Positions 53,001-63,606 of a DNA stretch of 64,000 nucleotides are shown one piece after another. A model generated the notes under the pieces. It was not told where the DNA came from, made no database searches, and was given only the letters and a program-made list of their open reading frames with translations. The translations under genes and the position numbers were made by a program. Numbering within the stretch: the stretch's first letter is position 1; each line of letters starts with the position of its first letter. The stretch is from assembly GCA_008694505.1 (NCBI GenBank), contig VZDJ01007747.1, positions 31,253,039-31,317,038 on the forward strand, read 5' to 3'. Source of the stretch: Cyanoderma ruficeps. Lineage: Eukaryota; Chordata; Aves; Passeriformes; Timaliidae.

Positions 53001-53429
53001 GCAGGTTTGAGGATATGGAGATCATTTTGCCAGTAGATGTATTCACATGGGAAGAATACCATCTAAATTTCAGTCTGTGGAATAAGCTGATCAGACCACG
53101 CGGATCAAGGTTTTCTGTAGTAGCAAACTGTAACTGTACTCCTATCAGCAGAAGCAGCTTCTACAAACCTTTCTGATGACTGAAAATATACATGCTAATT
53201 TGCTTCTGAAAAACAATGTAGCAACTGTTTCTTCACTACCTCTTTCTTCTAAAGTTTCTTATATGGAATTTGAAAGCTGGTTGGATATAATTTGTTTCTG
53301 ATCATTCTTATGATTTTCCAGCAGTGCCTCTCAAAGGCATCATTTACTCTGCAAATACTTATACTCATTTAAATATATGTCTATTATATACTTATATAAA
53401 TGTTTCTACTCAAAATTCAGTACCATTTT

Positions 53430-53726
53430 TGTCACCCTGATTTTTCAGCCTTCTGATGAAGGCTGATGATGGACTGGAGAGTTCTCACACATTATAACAA
53501 AAACAAAAGCTGATATTTTGTAAACAGGCATTACTTTCCAAGGGGAAAGACAAATTGATGAACTGCTAGTTTGACCAGTGAGGTCTGAGGGGTGTCAACC
53601 TCGTCCCCCCAATCGCTAGTCCAACCCCAAACTCTATTTAAACCCTAAATCTAAAAATAAAGCTTTTCTTTTTCTCCCTCTCAACCTAACGGGTGAGTGT
53701 CCTTCTTTTCGTATGCTCTTGCAACA
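53430..53726 (+). mobile_element. Solo ERV LTR, plus strand (family A, copy 2)
   Basis: It starts TGTCACCCTGATTTTTCAGC, the same terminus as the minus-strand copy at 23723-23994, and shares the blocks CTTCTGATG, the CCCCCAATC..CTAGT segment, the TATA-like CTATTTAAACCC at 53634-53645 and AATAAA at 53656-53661, then a T/C-rich U5 ending TCTTGCAACA. The hexamer CATTTT lies just before the element (53424-53429) and again at 53725-53730, overlapping the terminal CA, so the exact 3' boundary is ambiguous by two bases. The copy has an extra GATGAAGGCTGATGAT segment in U3 and is about 25 bp longer than copy 1. No internal retroviral sequence remains. Confidence 0.85.
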
Positions 53727-53730
53727 TTTT

Positions 53731-55582
53731 TTATTTCTTTTTTATTTTCATATTTTCTGGAAGCTCTAAACACAGTCTATTTTTTAAACAAAAGTTCACT
53801 TTTATAAGCGTGATATAATAAAATCCTGTGTTTCAAGTAGACAGACGAGTAATACAAGTACAGTTTTTCCTTCTTGGTAAGCTTACTCTACTCAGGGAAT
53901 TCAATAACTCTGTGCCATCAGACATGAAAGTGTCACTTGAGATCCTCTTACGAAACAGGAAAATTGCTCTTGCCGCAAGTGAAATTAGACAGGAAGAAAG
54001 TAAAAAAAAAATAACATGACAAACAAAGTAATCACATTTCTGTATATACTGTTCTGTCTTAGCCACCAATTTCTTCTAATTAATCTGTTGAGTGAAATGG
54101 TATTTATTCATGGCATGAACCCATGCAAAAAAAAAAAAATCTGTCTCATATCACTGGGGACTTCCATAGGAAATTCCCTGATTTTGCAGGAACTAGAAAA
54201 CACCCTGTATCTGTTAGGCTTAGACATTTTCACTAGGAATCGGAAAATGAGATTTTTTTTACATTTTACTGTAATAGAAAGACCAATGACCAACTCTGAT
54301 ACATCTTCCTCTGTGTTGTACGCCAAATGGGTTTGTGTTTATATGTGGTATTTTGCTTCACAATAAAATATACAAAAGAAACAAAACCAAGCCTTGAACA
54401 GTACCTTCCCCATGTGTCCACAGAACTGTCATCTCAGTGACTGGCACATTCATGTGTTTCTGACAATTCAAGAAACAGGCAGATCAGCAATTGCAGGCAT
54501 GCTGGGTATAAGAGAGATTCAGCTTTTTTCCTACATGATAGTAACAATATCCAATTGAGATCTGAGTTTATAGTAAAGGTTTTATAATTCTGTTATTTGT
54601 TTTTACGGTTTCCTGATCCCTGTTGGACTCTCCTGAATGAGATCACAATAGAAATTAGAAATAATGATTTAACCAAAAGAAAGGTGCTTTATTCTCTTTC
54701 ATGCTTTTTAAAGGTACCTCCATGTGTCTGGATTTAGTTATTTATGGCAGAAGCCTATAGAGAAAGCCATTTTATGGATAAGGATTTTGGAGGAGTGACA
54801 AGGATACAAAGTCAGAAAAAATATGACAAATTATCCATTAGAAAAAAGGGTTATAAAGAAATTATGACTTCTATAAGCAAATTTCTAATATGGTCATGGT
54901 GCTGGCTGATTCTGTTCCTATAATATGCTAGATTTGGAATCTGTCCCTCTAACTTTATGGACTTCATAGTAGTATCATCTTAAACCTTTTGTTCCAGCAT
55001 TCTTGTAAACAGAAGACAACAACACACAAAAAAATAACGAAAATCCTGGGGGTTTCCTATTATGATTCATTTTTCTGCAGAGTACCACATTTTCAAAGAA
55101 TGAAAATTTTTACCAACATGACCAAAATACACCCATTTAAACCATACATGTATTTTTATTTTAGAGACAAAACCATACAAGTTGAATGATCATGGAAATT
55201 CCTCGCAGCTCAGATATGATTACTTCACTGAACTTTTTTCTTAAGGAATCTGATTTAACTTGAAAAAAGAATAAAAGTTATTTTTCCCTAATTTCTTTTG
55301 TCTTGTTTAAATGCAGCATTTAAATGCTGTCCAGTCCTTGAGAACCTGATGAATTTTCTTTTAAACTCATAATGATTGGGTTAGACAAGTTGTAACAGAA
55401 CTGTTGCCTTGAGTTCCATGTATAAGCAGGCTTATATGTATCATTACCATGCCTTTCTAGTACACAATTCATTTACCTGAAAGTTCAGTAGTGTCAGATA
55501 TATCTCGTACAGCAGTGTGTTAAAACAAGGGAAAGGGAGAGAAAGTCTGACTACAATATTTTTCAAAGTACTTATAATAAAA
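53731..55582. other. AT-rich non-coding DNA
   Basis: No gene is recognised. It contains A13 at 54127-54139 and a 16-bp palindrome at 55314. A 116-codon plus-strand frame (54016-54366) overlaps minus-strand frames and has no recognised family. Confidence 0.5.
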
Positions 55583-56243
55583 ATCATAGGATAACTCAAG
55601 TTGGAAGGGATCAATAAAGATCACCAAGTTCACATCTCTGCTTCTCACAGGACCACCTAAAACTAAACCAAATGACTAGGAGTGTCACCTTGAACATTCC
55701 TGAACAAAATGACTAGGAGTGTCATCCTGAACCACCTGACATTCCCTGAACTCACACTGGTGCCATGTCCACTTTTCTGAGGATCTCATTCCAAGGACTG
55801 ACCATCCTCTCAGTGAAGAGCTCTTTCCTAATGACCAAACTGAACCTTCCCTGATGCAACTTCATCCTCTTTTCTTGTGTCCTGTCACTGGTTGCCAGAA
55901 AGAGGAGATCAGCACCTGCCCCTGCACTGACCTCTTGAGACAGCTGTAAGCCACGATGAAGGTGCCCCAGCCTTCTCTTCTCCAGGCTGAGCAAACCAAG
56001 TGACCTCAGCTGCTCCTCAGGAGTCTTGCTCTCCTTGCTTGTTCTCTTTGGATACTCTCAAGTAGCTTTTTTTTTCTTGTATTGTGATGCCGAAAATTGC
56101 ACACACCACTCGAGGTGAGGCTGCCCCAGCTCAGAGCAGAGCAGGACAATCCCCTCCCTTGCCCAGCTGGTGATGCTGGGCCTGATGCACCCCAGGACAG
56201 GGTTGACCCTCCTGGCTGCCAGGGCACTGATGACTCATATCCA
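55583..56243 (-). mobile_element. CR1 LINE 3' end, minus strand (about 660 bp)
   Basis: The left side begins ATCATAGGATAACTCAAGTT, the complement of a CR1 3' end, followed by TTGGAAGGGATC. Further right come the CR1 blocks CTGACCATCCTCTCAGTGAA, CTTCTCTTCTCCAGGCTGAG, CACTCGAGGTGAGGCTG and CAGGACAGGGTTGACC, ending near TGACTCATATCCAA. All read in reverse, so the LINE lies on the minus strand with its 3' end at 55583 and a 5' truncation near 56243. It carries an internal 37-bp tandem duplication in its 3' part (55671-55744). It is truncated and non-autonomous. Confidence 0.93.
55671..55744. repeat. 37-bp tandem duplication inside the CR1
   Basis: AATGACTAGGAGTGTCA occurs at 55671 and 55708. The two units differ by several substitutions, so the duplication is not recent, or arose in the source element. 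Confidence 0.8.
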
Positions 56244-56244
56244 A

Positions 56245-59200
56245 TTTTTTTTTTCCTTTTTTTTGGTATGCAATCACGCTCTTTTATACAAACATTTACT
56301 GTTGCTATTAATATTGTTGTTGTCACTGGATGTTTTCCTTAGTGCTGTTTTTTACAGTAAATTGTTATCTCAACCCATATGCTCTGCCTTTTTGTCCCTT
56401 TCTTGCCAGAGTGGCCAGGAAGAAGGGGAGCTGCTGCTTTAAGCTTAAAAGTGCGAAGAATATGCTTCTTGTGCAAATATAGAGTTAAATTACATGGATT
56501 CTATAAAACCATAACAGATTCTCCTTTACATTGTCTCTGCTAACTTGGACATATTTAGAACCACTGGGGGTTGGTTTACATAAACATTAGCAGGATGATA
56601 TGCATTGGACTTCAGTGAAGACATGTTTGCTTGTAAAACACATCTTTCCTTGAAAAAATAGAAAACAAAATTAAAGCAAATAAATTAATATATCCACTTA
56701 ACCTACAAAATTGAGGTCAATGATGATTGAAGGATGAACATTTGCTATGTAATGCCAGTTCTGCAGTTTCTACTATAGTAGGCAAAAAAATAGTCCACCT
56801 ATAACAAATATTATAGCACTTCACTTTTAGTTCCAAAACTTCCGGGGTTTTCTTTTTTCTTTTTGTGTTTTTACTTTACAGGAACTCATATCCTAGAATT
56901 TGCTTCAGTATCATTACAGTCACTTAATTCCCTTTCATGTTTTTAAGTGGGAGGAGTCATTACAGCAGTACAGAGGCAATTTGGAAGTATATATTAAGTA
57001 CTTAATACAATTTAACAATCTAGCATATCATGTCAATTGATAGTGTTATACCACTAAAATATTGAGACATGAAAGCACTAGAATAATTCTAATACATAGC
57101 AGACAGCTTTCAAACATTCACAGGCTCAAGGAAGAGGATTTTAAAGACAAACTTAAAACACCTGCATGTTTTCAAAAACTATGCTTTTTTTTTTCTCCAT
57201 AGGCATCACTATTCAGTGATATTACATGCTGAAGTAAGATTTCCATTGGCACAGACTGCTTAGTTTAATATCTTTGTTGGTGCACTGCCTATGTCAGAGT
57301 AAATTAAAAGGGAAGTTCCATGATATGCATCAGAACAATTTTGTTTGATAAGCACACTTTTGGGGGGAGATAAGAAAGCATAACTGAAGGAAAGAACAGG
57401 ATGCTAATATTTAGCAGATCAACCATTGATTTAAGTTTTGCCATTGCATTTCCATGTAAATTTGGATTTGTGAATGTCCAGTCCAACTGACTCAGTAGAA
57501 CCACTAAAGTGATCTGAATGTACATTGTGGGCAAGCTTTGTGCTTTTTGCATTCTCGGGTAAAATGTGCCTTGCAAAATAACAGTGTTTTGAAAATGGAG
57601 GACCACAGGTTATAAAAATATTTGAAATGTGTTTCCATTGTCATGACTCAAAGGCTGGACCCAGGGGACTACTGCAGCCTCCTTTTTATATTTTAGACTA
57701 GTTTTGACCCATTTAGCTGTAATGATTTCAATTCATTTACCAGGAAAATCTGAGTTCATAACTCTCTAAGCCAGTAAAGAATGGTTTACAAGCGAGACTA
57801 TTACTTCCAGTGACACTGGTTACTAAGAGGGTTTTACCTTAATGTGTGTTTTTGTAATTGACTATTAGTTCCTTTCCCTAAAGCAAGAGGGTAATCCAGC
57901 CACAGTCCTGCCAGATGTTCGGGCTTGGAACATTCATTTCATGGACAGTGGCCCACTCCTCCAAGCCTGTTTCAGGGAGCCATTCAGGATTTCCTTTTCT
58001 TTGAAAATAGCCTGGTGGCGGCAGATTTTGTACTCATGTAACAAGCTACCCTTTCCTTAGACAGAATTGTCATAAGCATCTGAATAGTGCAGAAATTCAA
58101 AGTCCCTATTACATTCTCTTTTTTAAACAAATCTGCAAGAGCAATGAGAGAAATATGAATTTAAAATTACTGGAACAAATGCTTCTATAACTTGCAATTA
58201 GAAACCACTAATTAAAAGGGATCACGAATCCATTCTTTTGATCTGCTTTACAGAAGTACTTCACAAATGAATGTTTTAATTGTTGGAATCCTTCCGGCCA
58301 ATTTTATTTCAGTAATAAAATATCAGTTTGTTTTCTTACCATTTTTTTTCGTAATAGCATTTTCAATCTGTCAAGTAGGTTTATGTACATACAATTTATA
58401 ATAGATGACTCAACGCAGTATAGCTTTTTTAATAGGCTCATCCATGTACTAACAAGATTTTATCTACTGTGTAGCCTGAGGTAACAGGTAAAAAAGCATG
58501 GAAGGTAGTACTAGGATGGATTTTAGCTGGGTAATACTCATAACCCTTCTAACATAATTTTAATGCTGTTATTCGAAGGACTAATCTCCTTTTGTTGTTT
58601 ATACAGTCTCAAGTGTGCAAAATTTTTTCTCATCACAAATGTTTCAAGCCATCACTGTAAAGTAAAGTAATCAAATAGAGCATTCCTCAAATAAAAACCT
58701 CTATGCTAAAATTTTAAAATACTTGCTAAAAATCAGTTTTAAATCTCTGAAAGAGATGTGGTAGCTAAATAAAAATCAAAGCTTAAAAACATCAATCACA
58801 GACAGGTCCAGAAGAAAGACAGAATATTTGAAATGCCAACAAATTTAGTTTTGATACTTTGTTTTGAAAATTTTGGACATTTGTATTTTATTCCTATATA
58901 TAGGTCCAAATTGATATTTGTTTCTATGATGACAGCTATAACATAAGCCATTCAGAAAAATTTGCTAGCACATTATATGTTATCTTATATAATCTTTCTC
59001 TTTGACCTGTCACATTAACTTCTTCTGGAAAGCAACAGTGTAGAAACCCAAGTGACTAAGGACCAAATGACCTAGGACCTAAAGCAGTACGAGTGACAAG
59101 ACAATAGAAATTTAAAATTTAGCAACAATCTTTCTACAAGGAATTTTTTCATCGCCATGGCATTACTAGTTGAACTTTCTAGCAAGCACTTCACTTTTCT

Positions 59201-60387
59201 TCCACTGGAGATTAAAATTAAAATTGTCCCCTACTCTGCCTGCTCAATGAGAGGAAATTTAGAGGAAAGAAATAAAGAGGGGGAAAAAAAGGCAAAATAA
59301 ACATGAGTAGTTATTTCATTCTTTGGCAGGACACAAATAATTCAGAGTTTTCAAGTTATTGATACCATAATAATAAGAAAGGTAAAAGGTATTCCCCTAG
59401 ATGGAAAAAAAGCACAGGCAGTTTTTGTAAAGTCAATGTAACTCGGTGTTTTACTCTTTAGTTATGAGGGATGGCCAAACAAGTGGATTCTAAGGTGCCT
59501 TTTTTTTTTGTTTGGCTTGTTTCTCTGTTTTTTAACCTCTAAGTGGACTTTATGGTTTTAGCATCAAGCATTTAATATAACTTGGCCTCTATGAACCTGG
59601 ATCTACCGAACTGGAAAATAACCATGGGGTCTTCAAGACAGTAAAACAGAGAAAGAACCCAGCCAAAACAGAATGAGACGTTCAGGTGAAGAAGAACTTA
59701 CAGCATCTTCTAGCATTTATTCTTTTAATAAGGACCTGAAGAGAACAGAGATGCTGGAAAAGAGAATATCTTGAACACTTGAAATTTTCAGAAGATGTTC
59801 AAAATATTCTACAAGATTAGCAAAATTCTGTATTCATTCCTTTCCACCATTATGTCCCCAAGGAAAAAAATTTTTAAGCTGGTGGACAGTGGTAAGAATT
59901 GAGATCACAAAGCCTGAAAATGCTGGGCTGTGTTACTTACCCTATTGAGAAATTTTTAATTTCTTCATATAAAGTTCATTTTCTCAAATACCATAGAGCA
60001 TAGTCTCAAACATATATTTTCCGAAACTCAATTTTTAATGTATGTCTGTAAACTCTATTTTTCTGCCAGAAGAACTCTGAATCGAAACTCTGTTTTCCAG
60101 ATATGATGGTGATGCATCAATTCTATTTTTTATTATTCATTTGTATAAGTTAAGTTTTACTATGCAAAATGGTTTAAGTAAAATTAAGTCCAGTAGAGCT
60201 GTGATTCTCACTAATAAAAGGTATTATACAAAGATTGCTCCTTCCAATACATATACAGAGGATTAACTGAGGGTAACGAGAGATATGGATCAGAAACATA
60301 CTAATTATGGGTTTGATTCCTATATTTCAGTATATACTTTAACAGAAATACACTGATCTTCAGTTTCTAGGTTAGGATATCCAGAAA
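56245..60387. other. AT-rich non-coding DNA
   Basis: It begins with a T-rich stretch (56245-56264) next to the CR1. No gene is recognised. A 100-codon minus-strand frame (57304-57606) has no family match. The segment 57880-58090 is less AT-rich and free of repeats. Confidence 0.5.
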
Positions 60388-61235
60388 TGGGCTGGCCTTG
60401 GCAGGCTGCCAGATACTCACCTAGCTGCTCTCTCAGCCTCACTCCTCAAAAGGACAGGGGGAAAACACAAGATGGAGAAGCTCACAGAACAGGATAAAAA
60501 TAAAGACCTCACTCACCTATTATAATCACAAGCAAAACACACTCAATCTGGGAAAAAATATTTTAATTTATTGGTAATTAAAAATAGATTTGGCAGTGGG
60601 AAACAAGAGAAAACCCAGATGTGTTTCCCTCACCCATCCCTTTAGCAAGACTCAAATACATTCCCGATTCCACCTCCCCTCCCGCTCCAAACAGCACAAG
60701 GAATATGGGAATGGGAGGCTTGGTTAGCCTGTAATTTTTCCTTTCCATCGTTCCTTCTCCTCATTCTTTTTCCCTCCTCTGTCATGGGGTATCTCCCATG
60801 AGAATGTCCCTCAGGAAATATCCTCCTGTTCTGGCATGGGGTCTTGGACTGCAGTGTGATACCTGCTCCATCATAGTCTTTTTGTGGGCTGCAGGAGAAC
60901 AGGAGAATCTCTGCCCCTCTCCTCCTTCTTCTGACCTCTGCTCACAGGGCTGTTCCTCACCTCATATTCCTCACTCCTCACTGCCATGCAGTGTGTTGGC
61001 TTTTCTTAGACATGTTACCCCAGAGGCCCCACAGGCTTGGCTGTGCCCTGTGGTGGGTCTGTTGTAGGTGGTTGGAGGCAGCTGGAAGTGTCTGTGTCCC
61101 CTCACAGAGACCTCTTCAGCCCTCTGCTCTGTTTTCACCTGGACATGACCTACAGCCAACACAGCCCATCTCTGCTAGCCAGGTATGGTCCCCTACCACT
61201 GCAACCACATAGCTTGCACAGCTTTGGACACTAGC
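60388..61235 (-). mobile_element. ERV/LTR-derived block, minus strand (about 850 bp)
   Basis: It opens TGGGCTGGCCTTGGCAGGCT, the complement of the 3' end of an abundant avian LTR type, followed by CTCACCTAGCTGCTC, GACAGGGGGAAAACACAAGA and TTTTAATTTATTGG (complement CCAATAAATTAAAA, the polyadenylation region). Further right are blocks I recognise from bird genomes: CATGGGGTATCTCCCATGAG, GGGCTGCAGGAGAACAGGAG, CTGACCTCTGCTCACAGGGC, TTAGACATGTTACCCCAGAG and GGTGGGTCTGTTGTAGG. The 3' LTR edge is clear; the other edge near 61235 is an estimate. No retroviral coding sequence is visible. A CR1 starts about 25 bases further on. Confidence 0.75.
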
Positions 61236-61259
61236 CATGAGGAAGAAAAGTAATCAAAG

Positions 61260-61721
61260 AACCACAGAATAATGTAGATTAGAAAAGACCTGTAAAGTAA
61301 GATTGAGCCCAACCGTTAACCTAGCACTGCCAAATCCACCACTAAACTATGTCCTTCAATGCCACATCTATATATTTTGACATACCTCCAGGGATGGTGG
61401 ATCAACAGTTTCCCCAGGCAGCCTGTTCCAATGCTTCCTGGCCCTTTTGGAGAAAAACTGTTTTCCCACATCCAATCTAAACCTCCTGGAGCAACTTGAG
61501 ACCATTTCCTATTGTCTTCTTTCATGTTACCTGGGAGAAGAGGCTGACCCACACCTGGGTACAACCTCCTTTCGAGGAGTGGTTGAGAGTGAAAAGGCCT
61601 CCTCTGAGCCTCCTTTACTCCAGGCTAAACACCCCCAGGTCCCTCAGTTGTTCCTTATGAGATATGCTCCGGAGCCTTTGCCAGCTTCATTCGCCTTCTT
61701 TGGACATGCTTCAGCACCTCG
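61260..61721 (-). mobile_element. CR1 LINE 3' end, minus strand (about 460 bp)
   Basis: It starts GAACCACAGAATAATGTAGA and AGAAAAGACC, the complement of the CR1 3' end, then has the hallmark blocks CCTCCAGGGATGGTGG, CAGGCAGCCTGTTCCAATGC, CATCCAATCTAAACCTCCTG, GGGAGAAGAGGCTGACC, CTACTC/TTACTCCAGGCTAAAC and GACATGCTTCAGCACCTC at 61704-61720. All read in reverse. The 5' truncation is near 61721. The overlapping 105-codon plus-strand frame is antisense to the LINE and not a gene. It belongs to a CR1 subfamily different from the one at 55583, judged by the 3' region. Confidence 0.95.
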
Positions 61722-63222
61722 TAATAAAGAGCATTATCTATCCAAGATAGAGCCAACAAAATAAGGAGATGCTGAAGTTCCTTTTCTCATCTGCTCTATT
61801 TCTGATTTAACAAGAATCCACATCTGATTTACACGGCAAGAACAATGTCCAAATACCTTATTCCTCATCAGAGCTGGCAATGTGTTTGGATGAAGAGCTG
61901 TGATCAGGTTATTCTTGAGATACATGTGTTTTAATATAATACATTTTGAGGCTAAAACAAAATACCTAATCAGCAAAACCATGATTTGCTAGTCTGTCTT
62001 TTGAGATTATTCTGAGCTTTATGAGGTAATATTTTTTTAAAGAAGCCAAAAGACAAAAAAAAAAAAAATCACTCAATTTAAGTAAAACAGAATGCAATTA
62101 GAACGTAGCAAATGAAAAAGTACCTAAGCGCTAGGAACCATGATCTAATTAAGGTTTATAATTAAAAATAAATTGAGATTTAAAAGAGAAAAATACATCA
62201 GTATGCTTAATGTCAGAAGGAAATAGTTGTCAGATTAGTTAATATATTCTCAGGAGTAAACAGGCTACCAAGCAACAAAGATAGAGTAGGACATGGATGA
62301 TGCAGATTAATATTTTATTAAATGCAACTAAAGTCATAAAAGAGAGGAATACCCTGCAGCTGTATAATATCAAATATAGAAATTAATTAAAGACCATGGA
62401 ACATGATGAGGGGAAACAGGAAGTGAAACAAAATAGCTCAGAAACTTAAATTGGACGACAAAATCAGAAATTTCAGATTAAAAACACAGGACACAAAATG
62501 AGGAAAATTGCAGTGATGAATAGCAGTAGCAAATTAAAAGCTTTCTAAAAGCTCTCTGATGCACTCAGTGATCAGCTCTTCTGCTAAATTAAAACAATTG
62601 CCCTACTTTACTAGTTTTTTAACTAATGCTTAGATTCTGGGAATGCTCGTCACACTTTCAATTTAGATTTACATTTCACAGGCTCTGTTTAACTCTACCT
62701 TGAAATTTTAATTATACACCAATAAATATATTTGGTGAAAAATATGTCAGAAAAGGCCACTTATCCATATACTGTATAGAACTTGGTTATGATTTAAAAA
62801 TTTTTTTTCTTTGTTTCCTGGAATAAAAGTTCTCTTGATTATGCACAAATGATAATGATGAATGCACAAATTTCACTGAAATTGTCAGGAAACCAGGTTG
62901 ACTATCTTGGCCAGGCTGATAGTGTTTGCCAGGTTTTGGTCTTTTTAGACCCATGGAGTCCAATTCTCTTACACTGACCATCAGAATCGTATTTCTCGCA
63001 CAGCCAGCTGTGTTTATACTTATTATTTGTTTTTCAAGTAGACAACAAAGACTGTGACCCATCACTAAGCACCAGAAAAACTGTGGATATATATTAAACT
63101 TACATTTTAAAGTTATTATAATAAAAGGAAAGAAATCTGATTCCTTCATGGAAGCTGTCTCAGAAAAATAACAAAGATCTATAAAGACATAATACAGTGG
63201 GAAGAAAATCTGGCTGATACTA

Positions 63223-63255
63223 AGTATGTCTAAGACTTGAGTATGTCTAAGACTT
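63223..63255. repeat. 17-bp tandem duplication
   Basis: AGTATGTCTAAGACTT occurs twice, identical, separated by a single G. The exact identity suggests a recent slippage event. Confidence 0.9.
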
Positions 63256-63436
63256 CACCTAAATGTGAATGTAGGTGCTCTGTAGAAGTGTCCTGCAAGA
63301 CAGGAGACAAAACAATATTAAGTGGTCTTGCCTATGAGGTAGGATATCAAAAATAAAAAAAAAGTTTGAATGCTTACAATTTTTGTAAGTTTAAGGGTCT
63401 TTAGTCTGTTACCCACTTGAGAAATATGTGACCAAA

Positions 63437-63485
63437 AAAAATGCACTTTTAGCAGTTCTCGTCTTCAGCACTGAAGTGCATTTTT
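63437..63485. other. Perfect 12-bp stem hairpin
   Basis: AAAAATGCACTT (63437-63448) is the exact complement of AAGTGCATTTTT (63474-63485), with a 25-base loop in which CAGT and ACTG can pair further. The stem is too short and AT-rich for a confident precursor microRNA. Confidence 0.5.
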
Positions 63486-63562
63486 CCTGGTAATTTATTC
63501 TGCATATATCATTCCAGATTCTGGAGTCTGCAGTACCAGCATGTCCTGTTTCTAGAACAAAA

Positions 63563-63564
<2 letters not shown>

Positions 63565-63604
<40 letters not shown>
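63565..63604. repeat. (AT)20 microsatellite
   Basis: Forty bases of perfect AT dinucleotide repeat, the longest pure microsatellite in the window and probably length-polymorphic. Confidence 0.97.

Positions 63605-63606
<2 letters not shown>

Larger units (their letters stand above)
44906..53429. other. AT-rich non-coding DNA
   Basis: No gene is recognised. Local items are a 25-bp tandem duplication at 45765-45806, a GAAA repeat at 50071, T14 at 51611-51624, and a 14-bp palindrome at 48349. A GC-richer patch at about 49480-49780 holds overlapping frames on both strands (108, 85 and 60 codons) with no recognised family. Sequence around 46.3-46.7 kb and 52.3-52.7 kb is repeat-free and could include conserved non-coding elements. 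Confidence 0.5.

Noticed and set aside
23723..53726. One provirus bounded by the two related LTRs
   Set aside because: The LTRs are in opposite orientation and have separate target duplications, and the 29 kb between them shows no retroviral gene content.
56006..56326. 106-codon minus-strand frame and overlapping plus-strand frames
   Set aside because: They overlap the CR1 at 55583-56243 and its T-rich flank, so they are not a host gene.
60300..60325. tRNA-like B-box (GGTTTGATTCC)
   Set aside because: One mismatch to the B-box consensus, with no convincing A-box and no cloverleaf-compatible arms nearby.
61447..61764. 105-codon plus-strand open frame
   Set aside because: It is antisense to a clear CR1 LINE 3' end.
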